Origin: Halobacterium hubeiense
Lineage (GTDB): Archaea; Halobacteriota; Halobacteria; Halobacteriales; Halobacteriaceae
Assembly: GCF_001488575.1 (NCBI RefSeq)
Contig: NZ_LN831302.1
Coordinates: forward strand, 2,170,001 to 2,234,000
Length of the DNA stretch: 64,000 nt
Reading direction: 5' to 3'
Shown: one piece after another, positions 18,439 through 26,808 of the stretch
Position numbering within the stretch: position 1 is the stretch's first letter
Layout of the letters: each line of letters opens with the position of its first letter
Notes under the pieces: model-generated
Seen by the model: the letters and a program-made list of their open reading frames with translations, nothing else
What the model was told of the DNA's origin: nothing
Databases searched by the model: none
Translations under genes and position numbers: made by a program

Positions 18439-18692
18439 AAGCACTTTTTGCTGTGGGAGGGCGCCGAAGGCGCCCTCCCGGGCAAAAACTTGCGGAAAAA
18501 GCACTCCTCCTTCCCGCCGCTCGCTTCGCTCGCTTTGGTCAGTCGTCGGCCTGCGCTCACTCGCTTCGCTCGTTCGCGCAGTGAACCGCTCGCCTCGGGC
18601 TCTCCGAGCCGCTCACGGGTCGCCACGCTCCCCGTTCGCGCAGACCGAGGCGCTCGTTCCTCGCGCCTCGCGCCACTCGGCTCGCGGATGCT
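18439..18692 (+). repeat. Intergenic repeat element copy B (nested hairpin at the 3' end of prf1)
   Basis: The element starts at the base after the prf1 stop. An outer pair ctttttgc (18444-18451) and gcaaaaa (18482-18488) encloses a perfect 11-bp GC stem with a gaa loop (18455-18465 with 18469-18479). Then follow aaaagcactcctcc and a tail of gctcgcttcgctcgc-like repeats ending ctcgcggatgct. Short open frames in the tail ending in EECF/KKCF are by-products of the repeat. The rest of this 347-bp gene-free stretch (18693-18785) holds only the promoter of the next gene, with a gtgac-gcg-gtcac palindrome at 18753-18765. Confidence 0.75.
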
Positions 18693-18785
18693 GATTTTGC
18701 TTGTGGAGATGTTCGTCGACAGTCGCCATTTCGCCGGCAGGGACAGGTACTTGTGACGCGGTCACATGGACCAAGACGCATCGCT

Positions 18786-19055
18786 ATGAAACCGTGCCAA
18801 AACTGTCAGACGGTCATCGACGAGTACGTCTTGGACAAAAAACTCGAACCCCTGCGCGATTTGACAGTCGACGACTTCAACGTCTGCGCGAACTGTGCGA
18901 CCGTCGTCGACGACGCGTGCGTGGAGTGTGGCGGCGCGGTGTACGTTCCCCGAGGTGACTCGAACGTCCCCGACTTCTGCCCGGCCTGCCGCTCCGAGCG
19001 CATCGAGCAGACGGGCCACGACCCCGGCTGGCACCGCGACCCGATCTCGACCTGA
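18786..19055 (+). CDS. Small multi-zinc-ribbon protein
   Basis: An 89-residue protein with four CxxC pairs (CQNC, CANC, CVEC, CPAC), enough to bind two zinc ions as double zinc ribbons. The tail HDPGWHRDPIST adds two histidines. No enzymatic motif is present; such proteins may bind nucleic acid or act as metal-dependent adaptors. The ATG at 18786 (MKPCQNCQTVIDEYVLD) is the first sensible start. It is convergent with the radical SAM gene. Function not recognised. Confidence 0.65.
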   Translation: MKPCQNCQTVIDEYVLDKKLEPLRDLTVDDFNVCANCATVVDDACVECGGAVYVPRGDSNVPDFCPACRSERIEQTGHDPGWHRDPIST

Positions 19056-19120
19056 AGCGCCGGCCGGCGCTACCGCTTTTCGACCACTTCTGCTCGACGC
19101 CCAGAAGAGAACGACCCGAG

Positions 19121-20116
19121 CTACGCCAGCGGCGTCCGCTCGACTACCTGCCCGTCGTACGTCGGGTACTGTTCGACGATTTCGCCGCTGTCCACGTCGC
19201 CGTCCTCGACCATCTCTTCGAGCAGCCACCACGCCACCTCGACGTGGTTGGACTTCACCGTGTAGAACTCCTCGGGAACGCCGAGTTCCTCGATGCGCTC
19301 GGGGCTGACCGTCGTCTTCCCGTAGACGAGCGTACCGTCCTCGGTGACGTCGTCGAACTCCCGGCGGACGTTCCGGGCCATACGCTTGAGCCGCGAGCGG
19401 TGCTGGGCGGCGTCCTTGAAGACGCTCGTGCAGAAATACACCTTCTCGTGGTCGGCCATCTCCTCGAGGATGGCGTCCTTCGACCCGTCCACGGCGCTCA
19501 TGTGGTCCTCCTGCAGCTCGAAGCCCTCGTCCTGCATGCGCTCGTAGTTGCCGTCGCTCATCTCGAACTCGTTGACGTTGCAGAACTCGGCGGCGCCCTC
19601 GTCGAGGAAGTCGAGGAATTCCGTCTCGGCGCGGATGCCGGGAATCTCGAACGCGGGCGTCAGGCCCTCCTCGCGGGCGATGTAGAGGATGTCCTCCCAC
19701 TCGGTGCCGTGGAGGTCGCCCCACTGTTCGACCGGCGGGTGGAACCGAATCTCGTCGAGGCCCGCCTCGCTCAGGCGGCGCATGTTCTCGCGGCCGCCCG
19801 TGATGCCCGTGTAGAGGTGCGTGTGGTGGTCCTCGCCGAACTCGTCCTTGAGCAGGCGGAGGTACCGGCACGTGCGGTCCAGCACTTCCTGCGGCTCGCC
19901 GCCCGTAATCGAGGTGCCGAGCGCGTCCATCAGCTTCGCCTCGTTGATGATGTCCTCGTCGTCCTCGACGGGGCGCTCGTTGGCGTACACCTGCTGGACG
20001 TTCTTCCGGTTCTCGCCCAGTGGGCAGTAGAAGCAGTCGCGCTGGTCGCAGTACCCGTAGACGAAGAGCACCATCTTCCCGCCCTTCGCGCACTGCTCGC
20101 AGCCCTTCGAAATCAT
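19121..20116 (-). CDS. Radical SAM protein with CX4CX2C cluster motif
   Basis: A 331-residue radical SAM domain protein of a conserved archaeal family without assigned reaction. The cluster motif reads GYCDQRDCFYCPLGE with cysteines at 23, 28 and 31, so the first spacing is four residues rather than the canonical three. An additional CEQC pair (6 and 9) precedes it. The SAM-binding GGEP motif (SITGGEPQEVLD) and a YTGITGG strand follow. The C-terminal third (KTTVSPERIEELGVPEEF) is a separate domain. The start at 20116 (MISKGCEQC) is preferred over GTG 20128. It is divergent from the DUF373 gene. Confidence 0.8.
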   Translation of the reverse strand: MISKGCEQCAKGGKMVLFVYGYCDQRDCFYCPLGENRKNVQQVYANERPVEDDEDIINEAKLMDALGTSITGGEPQEVLDRTCRYLRLLKDEFGEDHHTHLYTGITGGRENMRRLSEAGLDEIRFHPPVEQWGDLHGTEWEDILYIAREEGLTPAFEIPGIRAETEFLDFLDEGAAEFCNVNEFEMSDGNYERMQDEGFELQEDHMSAVDGSKDAILEEMADHEKVYFCTSVFKDAAQHRSRLKRMARNVRREFDDVTEDGTLVYGKTTVSPERIEELGVPEEFYTVKSNHVEVAWWLLEEMVEDGDVDSGEIVEQYPTYDGQVVERTPLA

Positions 20117-20235
20117 TCGTTGGAACACGTCTACTCCCCGAAGGCTGAAAAACCGTGCGAATCGGGGTGGACGAACGTCCGCCTCGGTGTGGGCTCCCGA
20201 AAGCAGTTATACCGCCCACTCGTACCTTCCAGCGA

Positions 20236-21333
20236 ATGCTGCTCGTGCTGTGCGTGGACCTCGACGACGACCTCGGCCGGAAGACCGGCGTGCCGACGCC
20301 GGTGGTCGGCCGCAACGAGGTCGAACACGCCGCGGTGTCGCTGGCGGAGGCCGACCCCGAGGACAGCGACGTGAACGTCCTCTTCGAGGGCGTCCACCTC
20401 CACGACCAGTACAGCACCGACGAGGAGGTGGAGGTCGCCGCCGTCACCGGCCTCGAACGCGGCGACGTCGCCGCCAACCGGAAAGTCGGCCGCGAAGTCG
20501 ACGAGGTGCTGGCGAGCATCCAGAGCGACGACCCCGTTCGCGCGGTGGTCGTCACGGACGGCGCGCAGGACGAGTCCGTCGTCCCCGTCATCCGCTCTCG
20601 GGTGCCTATCGACGCCGTCAAGCGCGTCGTCGTGCGGCAAGCCCAGGACCTCGAGTCGATGTACTACACGCTCAAGCAGGTGATGAACGACCCCGAGACC
20701 CGCGGGACGCTGTTGGTGCCGCTGGGCATCCTGTTGCTCATCTACCCGCTGGCGGTGCTCGCGGACGTGCTCGGGCTCCCGGGCGCAGTCCTCGGGGTCT
20801 CCTCGGCAGCGGTCGGACTGTACGCGCTGTTCCGCGGGCTCGGCCTCGAATCCACCGTGGACGCCGCCGTCGAGCGCGTTCGCTCGGGCCTGTACACGGG
20901 CCGCGTGACGCTCATCACGTACGTCGTCGCGGCCGCCCTGCTGGTCATCGGCGGCGTCGAGGGAATGAACCAACTCGCGGCCGTCCGCGAGAACACGTCC
21001 GGGTCGCTGGCACCCCCGACGGTCGTCGCGGCGCTCACGTACGGCGCCGTCCGGTGGTTCGCGGCGGCGGGACTCACCACGAGCCTCGGCCAGGTCACCG
21101 ACGAGTACCTCGCCGAGCGGTTCCGCTGGCGGTACCTGAACGCGCCGTTCTACGTGCTCTCCATCGCCGCGGTCCTGCACATGCTGTCGGCGTTCTTCCT
21201 CGGGTACGTCACGCTCACCGAACTCGCCGCGGTGCTGACGGCGGGCACACTGGTGAGCGTGCTCTCGACGCTGACGTTCGCCGTCGTCGAGTCGTGGCGC
21301 GCCGACCGGAAGGGCGGCCCGGACGCCGCCTAG
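20236..21333 (+). CDS. DUF373 family membrane protein
   Basis: A 365-residue protein typical of archaeal DUF373: a soluble N-terminal alpha/beta half (residues 1-150, beginning MLLVLCVDLDDDLGRKTGVPTPVVGR, with VVTDGAQDESVVPVI) and a C-terminal half with about seven transmembrane helices. The aspartate-rich start suggests metal or nucleotide binding, but no function has been assigned to the family. A gttatacc box lies 27-30 nt upstream of the ATG, consistent with a leaderless transcript. The stop codon overlaps that of the convergent prenyl synthase gene (21330-21333). Confidence 0.85.
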   Translation: MLLVLCVDLDDDLGRKTGVPTPVVGRNEVEHAAVSLAEADPEDSDVNVLFEGVHLHDQYSTDEEVEVAAVTGLERGDVAANRKVGREVDEVLASIQSDDPVRAVVVTDGAQDESVVPVIRSRVPIDAVKRVVVRQAQDLESMYYTLKQVMNDPETRGTLLVPLGILLLIYPLAVLADVLGLPGAVLGVSSAAVGLYALFRGLGLESTVDAAVERVRSGLYTGRVTLITYVVAAALLVIGGVEGMNQLAAVRENTSGSLAPPTVVAALTYGAVRWFAAAGLTTSLGQVTDEYLAERFRWRYLNAPFYVLSIAAVLHMLSAFFLGYVTLTELAAVLTAGTLVSVLSTLTFAVVESWRADRKGGPDAA

Positions 21334-22172
21334 GCTTCCCGCGAGACAACGAACTCCGCGAGGTACTCCAAGTAGTCGTAGGCTTCGCCGGCCGGCAGGT
21401 CGAGGCTGTCGAGGGCCTCCATCGCGCGCTCGCTCTCGCGCTCGGCGAGCGCGTTCAACTCCGCGGGCGACCGGTCGGTGACCCGGACGATGCTCGGCCG
21501 GTCCAGCTCCTCGTCGATGCCCGCGGGCTTCCCGAGGTCCTCGCTGGCCGCGGTGGCGTCGAGGACGTCGTCCCGAATCTGGAACGCGACGCCGACGCGC
21601 TCGGCGTACTCTCCGAGCGCCTCCACCGAGCGGCCGTCGGCGTCCGCCGCGACCGCGCCGAGTTCCGCGGCCGCGCGGAACAGCGCGCCCGTCTTCCGGC
21701 GCGCCAACTCCATGTACTCCTCCTCGGTCTCCGGGCGGTCCACGAGTTCGATGGCTTCGCCCTCGCCGAGTTCCACGAGCGCGTCGGTCACGCACTCCAT
21801 CGCGCGGGGGTCCCGGGAGAACAGCGCGAACGCCTCCCCGAGCAGGCCGTTCGACGCGACGAGCGCGGGGCCGTGGTCGAACGCCGCCCACGCGCTGGCC
21901 TTCCCGCGGCGGAGCGCGGACTGGTCGATGATGTCGTCGACGACCAGCGAGGCGTTGTGGACGAGTTCGATGCCGACCGCGAACCCCATCGCGTCCTCGC
22001 TGTCCCCGCCCGCGGCCTCGCAGACGAGCACGGTGAGCGTCGGGCGCACGCGCTTGCCGCCCGCGAGCACGACGTGTTCGAGTTCGTCGCTGAGCTCCGA
22101 CGGCTCCACGGCCGCGACGGTCTCCGCGAGCCGCTGCTCGATGGCGGCGCGGTGCGCCTCCACGTACTCCAT
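21330..22172 (-). CDS. Polyprenyl (geranylgeranyl-type) diphosphate synthase
   Basis: A 280-residue all-helical trans-prenyltransferase. The first aspartate-rich motif is DDIID in NASLVVDDIIDQSALRRGKAS and the second is DDVLD in VAFQIRDDVLDATAASEDLGKP; GGKRVRP supplies the diphosphate-binding arginines. At 280 residues it is shorter than the main haloarchaeal geranylgeranyl diphosphate synthase (about 350 residues), so chain length and role (GGPP, GFPP or another product) are uncertain. The ATG at 22170-22172 (MEYVEAHRAAIEQRL) gives the family length. A leaderless start fits. Confidence 0.85.
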   Translation of the reverse strand: MEYVEAHRAAIEQRLAETVAAVEPSELSDELEHVVLAGGKRVRPTLTVLVCEAAGGDSEDAMGFAVGIELVHNASLVVDDIIDQSALRRGKASAWAAFDHGPALVASNGLLGEAFALFSRDPRAMECVTDALVELGEGEAIELVDRPETEEEYMELARRKTGALFRAAAELGAVAADADGRSVEALGEYAERVGVAFQIRDDVLDATAASEDLGKPAGIDEELDRPSIVRVTDRSPAELNALAERESERAMEALDSLDLPAGEAYDYLEYLAEFVVSREA

Positions 22173-22289
22173 TACTCGTCTCTCGGGGATTCGCGCGGAA
22201 ATATATGACGGGATTCGGCAGTCCACGCCGGCTACGCGTCGCTCGTCGGCCGACAGAACTGGAGGGAAGAGCGCTCAGGTGGGGCGCTA

Positions 22290-22342
22290 CCTCAGACGCT
22301 CGCCGCAAAAATCTATGCTAAAAAGACCGCCTCAGACGCTCG
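22290..22342. repeat. 13-bp direct repeat duplicating the 3' end of etfA
   Basis: cctcagacgctcg occurs at 22290-22302 and again at 22330-22342, where it covers the etfA stop and last codons. The copies are 40 bp apart. It probably marks a small local duplication behind the gene; it may also be chance in this GC-rich sequence. Confidence 0.4.
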
Positions 22343-23309
22343 GCGGCTCCCCGCCGAACTCCTCGATGAGCGCGGGCACGACGTCGAAGAGGTCGCCGAC
22401 GACGCCGTAGTCCGCGATGTCGAAGATGGGCGCGTTCGGGTCCGTGTTCACCGCGATGATGGTGTCCGCGCCCTTCATCCCGGCGACGTGCTGGACGGCG
22501 CCGGAGATGCCGATGGCGAGGTAGACGTCCGGGGTGACCTGCTTGCCGGACTGGCCGACCTGCCGGTTCTTCGGGAGCCAGCCGTTGTCCACGATGGGGC
22601 GCGACGAGGACAGCGTCGCACCGGTCACCTCGGCGAGTTCCTCGACGAGTTCGAGATTCTCCTCCTCCTCGATGCCGCGGCCGATGGAGACGAGGAAGTC
22701 CGCGTCGGCGATGTCGACGTCGCCGCCGCCGACCTCCTCGAAGCCCTTCACCTTCGACCGGACGGCGTCCTCGTCGACCTCGAAGTCGAATTCGCTGACT
22801 TCGGCGTCGCCGACGCCCTCGGCGGGCGGCCACTCGCCGCCGCGAATCGAGACCACGAACGGTCCCTCCGCGACGTCGACGGTGGTCTCGACCTTCGAGC
22901 CGTACATCTCGCGGGTGACTTCCAGCGTGCCCTCGCTGTAGTCGAGGCCGACGGCGTCGGAGACGTACGGCCGGTCGAGCCGCGTGGCGACCGCGGGCGC
23001 GTAGTCGAGGCCGTTGACGCTGTTCGGCGCCACGACGAACTCGGGGGCGAGGTCCTCGGCGATCGCGGTGAGCGCCTGCGCGTAGACGTCGTGGTTGAAC
23101 TCCTCGCCGTGGGCGACCGTGTGAATCCGGTCGACGCCCTCGCGGTCGAGGTCCTCGGCGAACGACTCGACGTTCCCCGAAATCACGGCCGCGTGGAGGT
23201 CGCCGCCCGCGGCGTCCGCGAGCTCGCGGCCCGCCGAGAGCAGTTCGAGGCTGACGTCGCGCAGGTCGCCGCGGCGGTGGTCGGCGACGACGAGCACGTC
23301 CGAGGTCAT
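22332..23309 (-). CDS. etfA: Electron transfer flavoprotein, alpha subunit
   Basis: A 325-residue ETF alpha subunit. The C-terminal FAD domain carries the family signature around residues 265-305 (YLAIGISGAVQHVAGMKGAD, then IIAVNTDPNAPIFDIADYG), and SSRPIVDNGWLPKNRQVGQSG precedes it. Together with EtfB it shuttles electrons from acyl-CoA or other dehydrogenases to the quinone pool. Its start overlaps the end of etfB by 4 nt (ATGA), so the two are translationally coupled. No fixC/fixX-like or acyl-CoA dehydrogenase genes are adjacent. Confidence 0.95.
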   Translation of the reverse strand: MTSDVLVVADHRRGDLRDVSLELLSAGRELADAAGGDLHAAVISGNVESFAEDLDREGVDRIHTVAHGEEFNHDVYAQALTAIAEDLAPEFVVAPNSVNGLDYAPAVATRLDRPYVSDAVGLDYSEGTLEVTREMYGSKVETTVDVAEGPFVVSIRGGEWPPAEGVGDAEVSEFDFEVDEDAVRSKVKGFEEVGGGDVDIADADFLVSIGRGIEEEENLELVEELAEVTGATLSSSRPIVDNGWLPKNRQVGQSGKQVTPDVYLAIGISGAVQHVAGMKGADTIIAVNTDPNAPIFDIADYGVVGDLFDVVPALIEEFGGEPPSV

Positions 23310-24106
23310 TCGCCGACCACCCCCTTCTCGCGGAGGACGTCAGCGAGCTTCGCGGCCTGCTCGCCGGCGTCGCCGTCGAGGTACTGGGCGTCGCTCTCGG
23401 TCTCGGGCTCGTACATCGCGGTCACGTCGAGGCTGCTGGCGACGTCCTCGGCGCCGAGCCCGACGTCGTCGAGGGTCTGCACGTCGATTTCCTTCGACTG
23501 GGCCTGCCGGATGCCCCGGAGGCTGGCGTAGCGGGGCTCGTTGATGCCCGTCTGGATGGCCAGCACCGCCGGGAGTTCGACGTCGGTGAGTTCCTCGACG
23601 CCGCCCTCCAGTTCGCGGCGGACCGCGGCGACGCCCTCCTCCAGCACGTTCTCGGTGTCGAGGGCGTTCACGACGGCCGCCCACTCGAAGCCGAGTGTTT
23701 CGGCGAGCGCGACGCCGGTCGCGCCGAAGCTGTCGTCGTTGGCCTGCACCCCCGAGAGCACGAGGTCGGGGTCCTCGTCCTCGACGACGGCGGCGAGCAG
23801 TTCGGCCTTCGTCTCGACGTCGAGCAGTTCGACGTCCTCGATGGCGTCGTCCCAGACGCGGACCGCGCGGTCGGCGCCCTTCGCCAGCGCCATCCGAATC
23901 GTCTCCTCGCTTCGCTCCGGGCCGATGGTGACCGCGACGACTTCGACGTCGTCGCCGGCCTCCGCGAGCTGGACGGCCTCCTCGACGGCGTAGTCGTCCC
24001 ACTCGTTGAGGTCGTAGTCGAGGTACGTCTCCTCGATTTCCGTGCCGGAAATCTCGAAGTCGTCCTCGACAGTAGCGACCTCCTTGACGGTGACGAGAAC
24101 CTTCAT
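23306..24106 (-). CDS. etfB: Electron transfer flavoprotein, beta subunit
   Basis: A 266-residue ETF beta subunit. Conserved blocks are MKVLVTVKEVATVEDDFEI at the N-terminus, DYDLNEWDDYAVEEAVQLAE, VLSGVQANDDSFGATGVALAE and the signature region GVAAVRRELEGGVEELTDVELPAVLAIQTGINEPRYASL (split here over residues about 150-190). It binds AMP and forms the heterodimer with EtfA. The promoter has a minus-strand gtttac box about 28-30 nt upstream of the ATG (24132-24138). First gene of a two-gene operon. Confidence 0.95.
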   Translation of the reverse strand: MKVLVTVKEVATVEDDFEISGTEIEETYLDYDLNEWDDYAVEEAVQLAEAGDDVEVVAVTIGPERSEETIRMALAKGADRAVRVWDDAIEDVELLDVETKAELLAAVVEDEDPDLVLSGVQANDDSFGATGVALAETLGFEWAAVVNALDTENVLEEGVAAVRRELEGGVEELTDVELPAVLAIQTGINEPRYASLRGIRQAQSKEIDVQTLDDVGLGAEDVASSLDVTAMYEPETESDAQYLDGDAGEQAAKLADVLREKGVVGE

Positions 24107-24190
24107 CGTCCGTGAGTGCTCCGGGACGCAGGTAAACGTTTTCGGAACCGCGAGGAGCGCGCGAACAGTTTCTCCGGCGGCCGCCGGGGG

Positions 24191-25345
24191 CTACTCCTCG
24201 TCGATGCCGTTGTCGACGCCCTCGCCGGGCAGCGAGATGAGGTTCTCGCGGCCGATGCGGAGCTTCTCGACGCGGCCATCCTCGGCCATCGAGGACAACA
24301 GCTGGGAGACCTTCGCGGTCGACCAGCGCGTCTCCTCGACGATTTCGGACTGCTTCATCCGGCCGCCGTGCTCGCGCAGCAGACGCTCGACGCGCTCCTC
24401 GTCGCTCAACAGCTCGGGGTCGGTCGGCTCGGAGTCGGCGTCGTCGGACGCACCGGACGCGGCCGGCTCGGCCGCGGCGCTACCGGCTGCTGCGTCCGCG
24501 TCGGCCGCCGACTCCTCGGCTTCCGACTCGGACTCCGCAGAGAGTGCCTCCCGTACACGACTGGCGACGGCGCGCCGGACGTCGCGTAGCCACGGAACCG
24601 GCCGCTCGTCGCCGTCGCGGTAGTACGCCCACACCGTCGCGGCGCCCGCGAACAGCGCGAGCACGCCGACCGCGACGAGCACGACCATCGAGACGCCGAC
24701 GACGCTGTCGTTCTCCGTGAACACCGCGAACGGCCTGTCGGCGTCGAACGTGTGCGGGCCCGACCAGCGGTAGCCGTTTTCGACGATGCTCGTCGGCGGC
24801 AACACGTTCTCCGTGTCGTAGCCCTCCGGCGAGCGGAGCGTCAGCGTCTGGTTCGGCGCGAGGTCCCCGAACCACTGCGTGGAGAACGAGTCCACGACCA
24901 CTCGGTCCTCCTCGACGCGCGAGAAGTTCGTCCACGTGAACCGGAGCGAGAGCACGCCCGTGGTGTTGTTCCCGGCTTCGACGACGCGCGAACTCCGGCT
25001 GGCGTTCCGGATTTCCATCTGCCGACCGACGCGGTCGCTGACCGACGGGACGACCGCGCGGAACACGTCCACGGAGAACTCGGTGTCCGCCGCGCCAGCC
25101 TCGAACCGGCCGCGGAGCTGTTCGAACGCCGCGGTGGCGTTGTCGTCCTCGAGGGAGTACTTCGAGGAGACGGTCCAGCGAGCCGCGCCGTCGGACTGAA
25201 TCTGGACGGTGATGTCGACGCCCGACGGCGACGACGCGGCGTCTTCTTGGAGGGCGGCCGACTGCGGAGCGGGCGCTCCGACTGCACCGGCCACGGGCAC
25301 GGCGAGGAGACAGACGACGGCGACGAGGAGGGCGGCCTGCCGCAT
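24191..25345 (-). CDS. Exported membrane-anchored protein with cytoplasmic HTH domain
   Basis: A 384-residue protein with a signal peptide (residues 1-25), an extracytoplasmic beta-rich domain (about 42-212) with several N-glycosylation sequons, one transmembrane helix (217-241), an acidic Ala/Glu/Ser linker (265-312) and a C-terminal MarR-like winged helix (about 314-372, EIVEETRWSTAKVSQLLSSM). This places a DNA-binding domain inside and a sensor-like domain outside, an arrangement recurrent in haloarchaea. It could be a one-component transmembrane regulator; ligand and targets are unknown. ATG at 25345. Confidence 0.78.
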   Translation of the reverse strand: MRQAALLVAVVCLLAVPVAGAVGAPAPQSAALQEDAASSPSGVDITVQIQSDGAARWTVSSKYSLEDDNATAAFEQLRGRFEAGAADTEFSVDVFRAVVPSVSDRVGRQMEIRNASRSSRVVEAGNNTTGVLSLRFTWTNFSRVEEDRVVVDSFSTQWFGDLAPNQTLTLRSPEGYDTENVLPPTSIVENGYRWSGPHTFDADRPFAVFTENDSVVGVSMVVLVAVGVLALFAGAATVWAYYRDGDERPVPWLRDVRRAVASRVREALSAESESEAEESAADADAAAGSAAAEPAASGASDDADSEPTDPELLSDEERVERLLREHGGRMKQSEIVEETRWSTAKVSQLLSSMAEDGRVEKLRIGRENLISLPGEGVDNGIDEE

Positions 25346-25553
25346 ACCAGTTCCGTCCACCCCGCTCGTGCAAAGTATTTTCTATCCGGCGGAATCCGCC
25401 AGTTCACCGACCGCACGGCCCAGCCCTCGCTCCCGACAGTCGTTACGGCGGGCTGACAGGTGATACCGGCCAGCGGTGACGACGCTTCGCCGGGACTCGG
25501 CCGCGTTCGTCGTCTCCGCATCGTTTTTGTCGGGTGCGGCCGAACGCGTTCCC

Positions 25554-26762
25554 ATGTCCCGCGTTCGCCCCGCCCTCGCTGCCGTCCTCCTCGTGGTCGC
25601 GACGACGGCCACGCTCGCCGCCAGCGGCGGCGTCGCCGCGCCCGTCGAACCCGGCGACGAACCCGTCGTCGGCACGTCAGAGCAGTCCGCGCACGTCCTC
25701 CTACTCACCGAAGCGAACACGGCGGCGTACAACGAGCCGCGCGCGTCCGTCACGAGCACGCTCGAATCCGGGCACGCGACCCTCGGCACCGACCTCCGGC
25801 TCGCGACGGTCGAACAGCGCCTCGACGCGGCCGACAATCGGTCCGCCCGGCGCGAGATTCTCCGGAACGCCACCGACGAGGCCGCCGAGCGCGTCGCGGC
25901 GCTCCGAGAGCGCGCGACCGCCGCTCACGACGCGTACCGGAACGGGGAGCTGTCCACCGGCTCGTACGTCCGCACGCTCGGCACGATTCACGCGGAGGCC
26001 AGCAGCCTCTCGACGACGCTCGGGCGGACAGCCAGCGGGGGGTCGCTGTACAACCACGCCATCAGCGATAGCTTCTCCGAAATCGGCACGCGGGTGTACC
26101 GCCTCCGCGCACAGCTGGCGACCGTGCAGGGGCCGGTCCGGGAGCACGTCGCCGACGTCGTCCACGGCAACCGCGAGCAGGTTCGCGTCCACGTGACCGC
26201 CGGCAACGGCGTGATGCTCTCGACCATCGACGACGGCACGTACGTCCGCGAGACCGTCCGCCCCGACAACGTCGAGGAGACGCTCGGCGGCGACTTCGCC
26301 GACGCGTCGACGGTCATCCAGTCGAAGTACCCGTGGCTGTCGAACAACTCGCGGTCGCCGAGCATCATCGAGACCCGGGGCGGGTACGCCTTCTACTACC
26401 GCGCGAACTACGGCCACGGCCAGATTACGGCGTACATCGACACGACGACCGAGAAGGTCTACGCCGAGCGCCACCAGCAGACGCTCGCCCAGCTCCCCGC
26501 CGACGTCGAACAGCGGGACACGGCGAACAACGTGACGCTGTCCACGTCCCGGACGTACGCCGGCGGCCCGCTGCTCGTGCGGGCGGAGAACGAAGCCGGC
26601 GAGCCCATCGACACGACCGTCTCGCTGAACGGGACGTCGGTCGGTGACACCGGCGACGACGGCCGGCTCTGGGTGTTGAGTCCCGCGGGCGAGTACAACG
26701 TCGCGACGGTACACGACGGTGCGGCGCTGGAAGTCAACGTGACCGCGCGGCCGGCGCCGTAG
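25554..26762 (+). CDS. Secreted haloarchaeal protein of unknown function
   Basis: A 402-residue protein with a Sec-type signal peptide (residues 1-30, ALAAVLLVVATTATLAASGG), a helical middle part (about 55-210) rich in charged residues, and a beta-rich C-terminal part that ends in an Ig-like or carboxypeptidase-regulatory-like fold (PLLVRAENEAGEPIDTTVSL, DDGRLWVLSPAGEYNVAT). No transmembrane anchor is seen after the signal. Similar two-part exported proteins are common in haloarchaea, but I do not recognise a function. The ATG at 25554 places the signal peptide at the N-terminus. It is divergent from the membrane-anchored HTH gene. Confidence 0.7.
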   Translation: MSRVRPALAAVLLVVATTATLAASGGVAAPVEPGDEPVVGTSEQSAHVLLLTEANTAAYNEPRASVTSTLESGHATLGTDLRLATVEQRLDAADNRSARREILRNATDEAAERVAALRERATAAHDAYRNGELSTGSYVRTLGTIHAEASSLSTTLGRTASGGSLYNHAISDSFSEIGTRVYRLRAQLATVQGPVREHVADVVHGNREQVRVHVTAGNGVMLSTIDDGTYVRETVRPDNVEETLGGDFADASTVIQSKYPWLSNNSRSPSIIETRGGYAFYYRANYGHGQITAYIDTTTEKVYAERHQQTLAQLPADVEQRDTANNVTLSTSRTYAGGPLLVRAENEAGEPIDTTVSLNGTSVGDTGDDGRLWVLSPAGEYNVATVHDGAALEVNVTARPAP

Positions 26763-26808
26763 CGACCTGTCCGAGTGTTCTTGTAGGAGGACGGGACCAC
26801 TGGAGCGC

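Noticed and set aside
18435-18781. Short frames of 60-100 codons in the gene-free stretch after prf1
   Set aside because: They read through repeat element B in several frames; the related element A gives similar short peptides (ending EECF), so they come from the repeat, not from genes.
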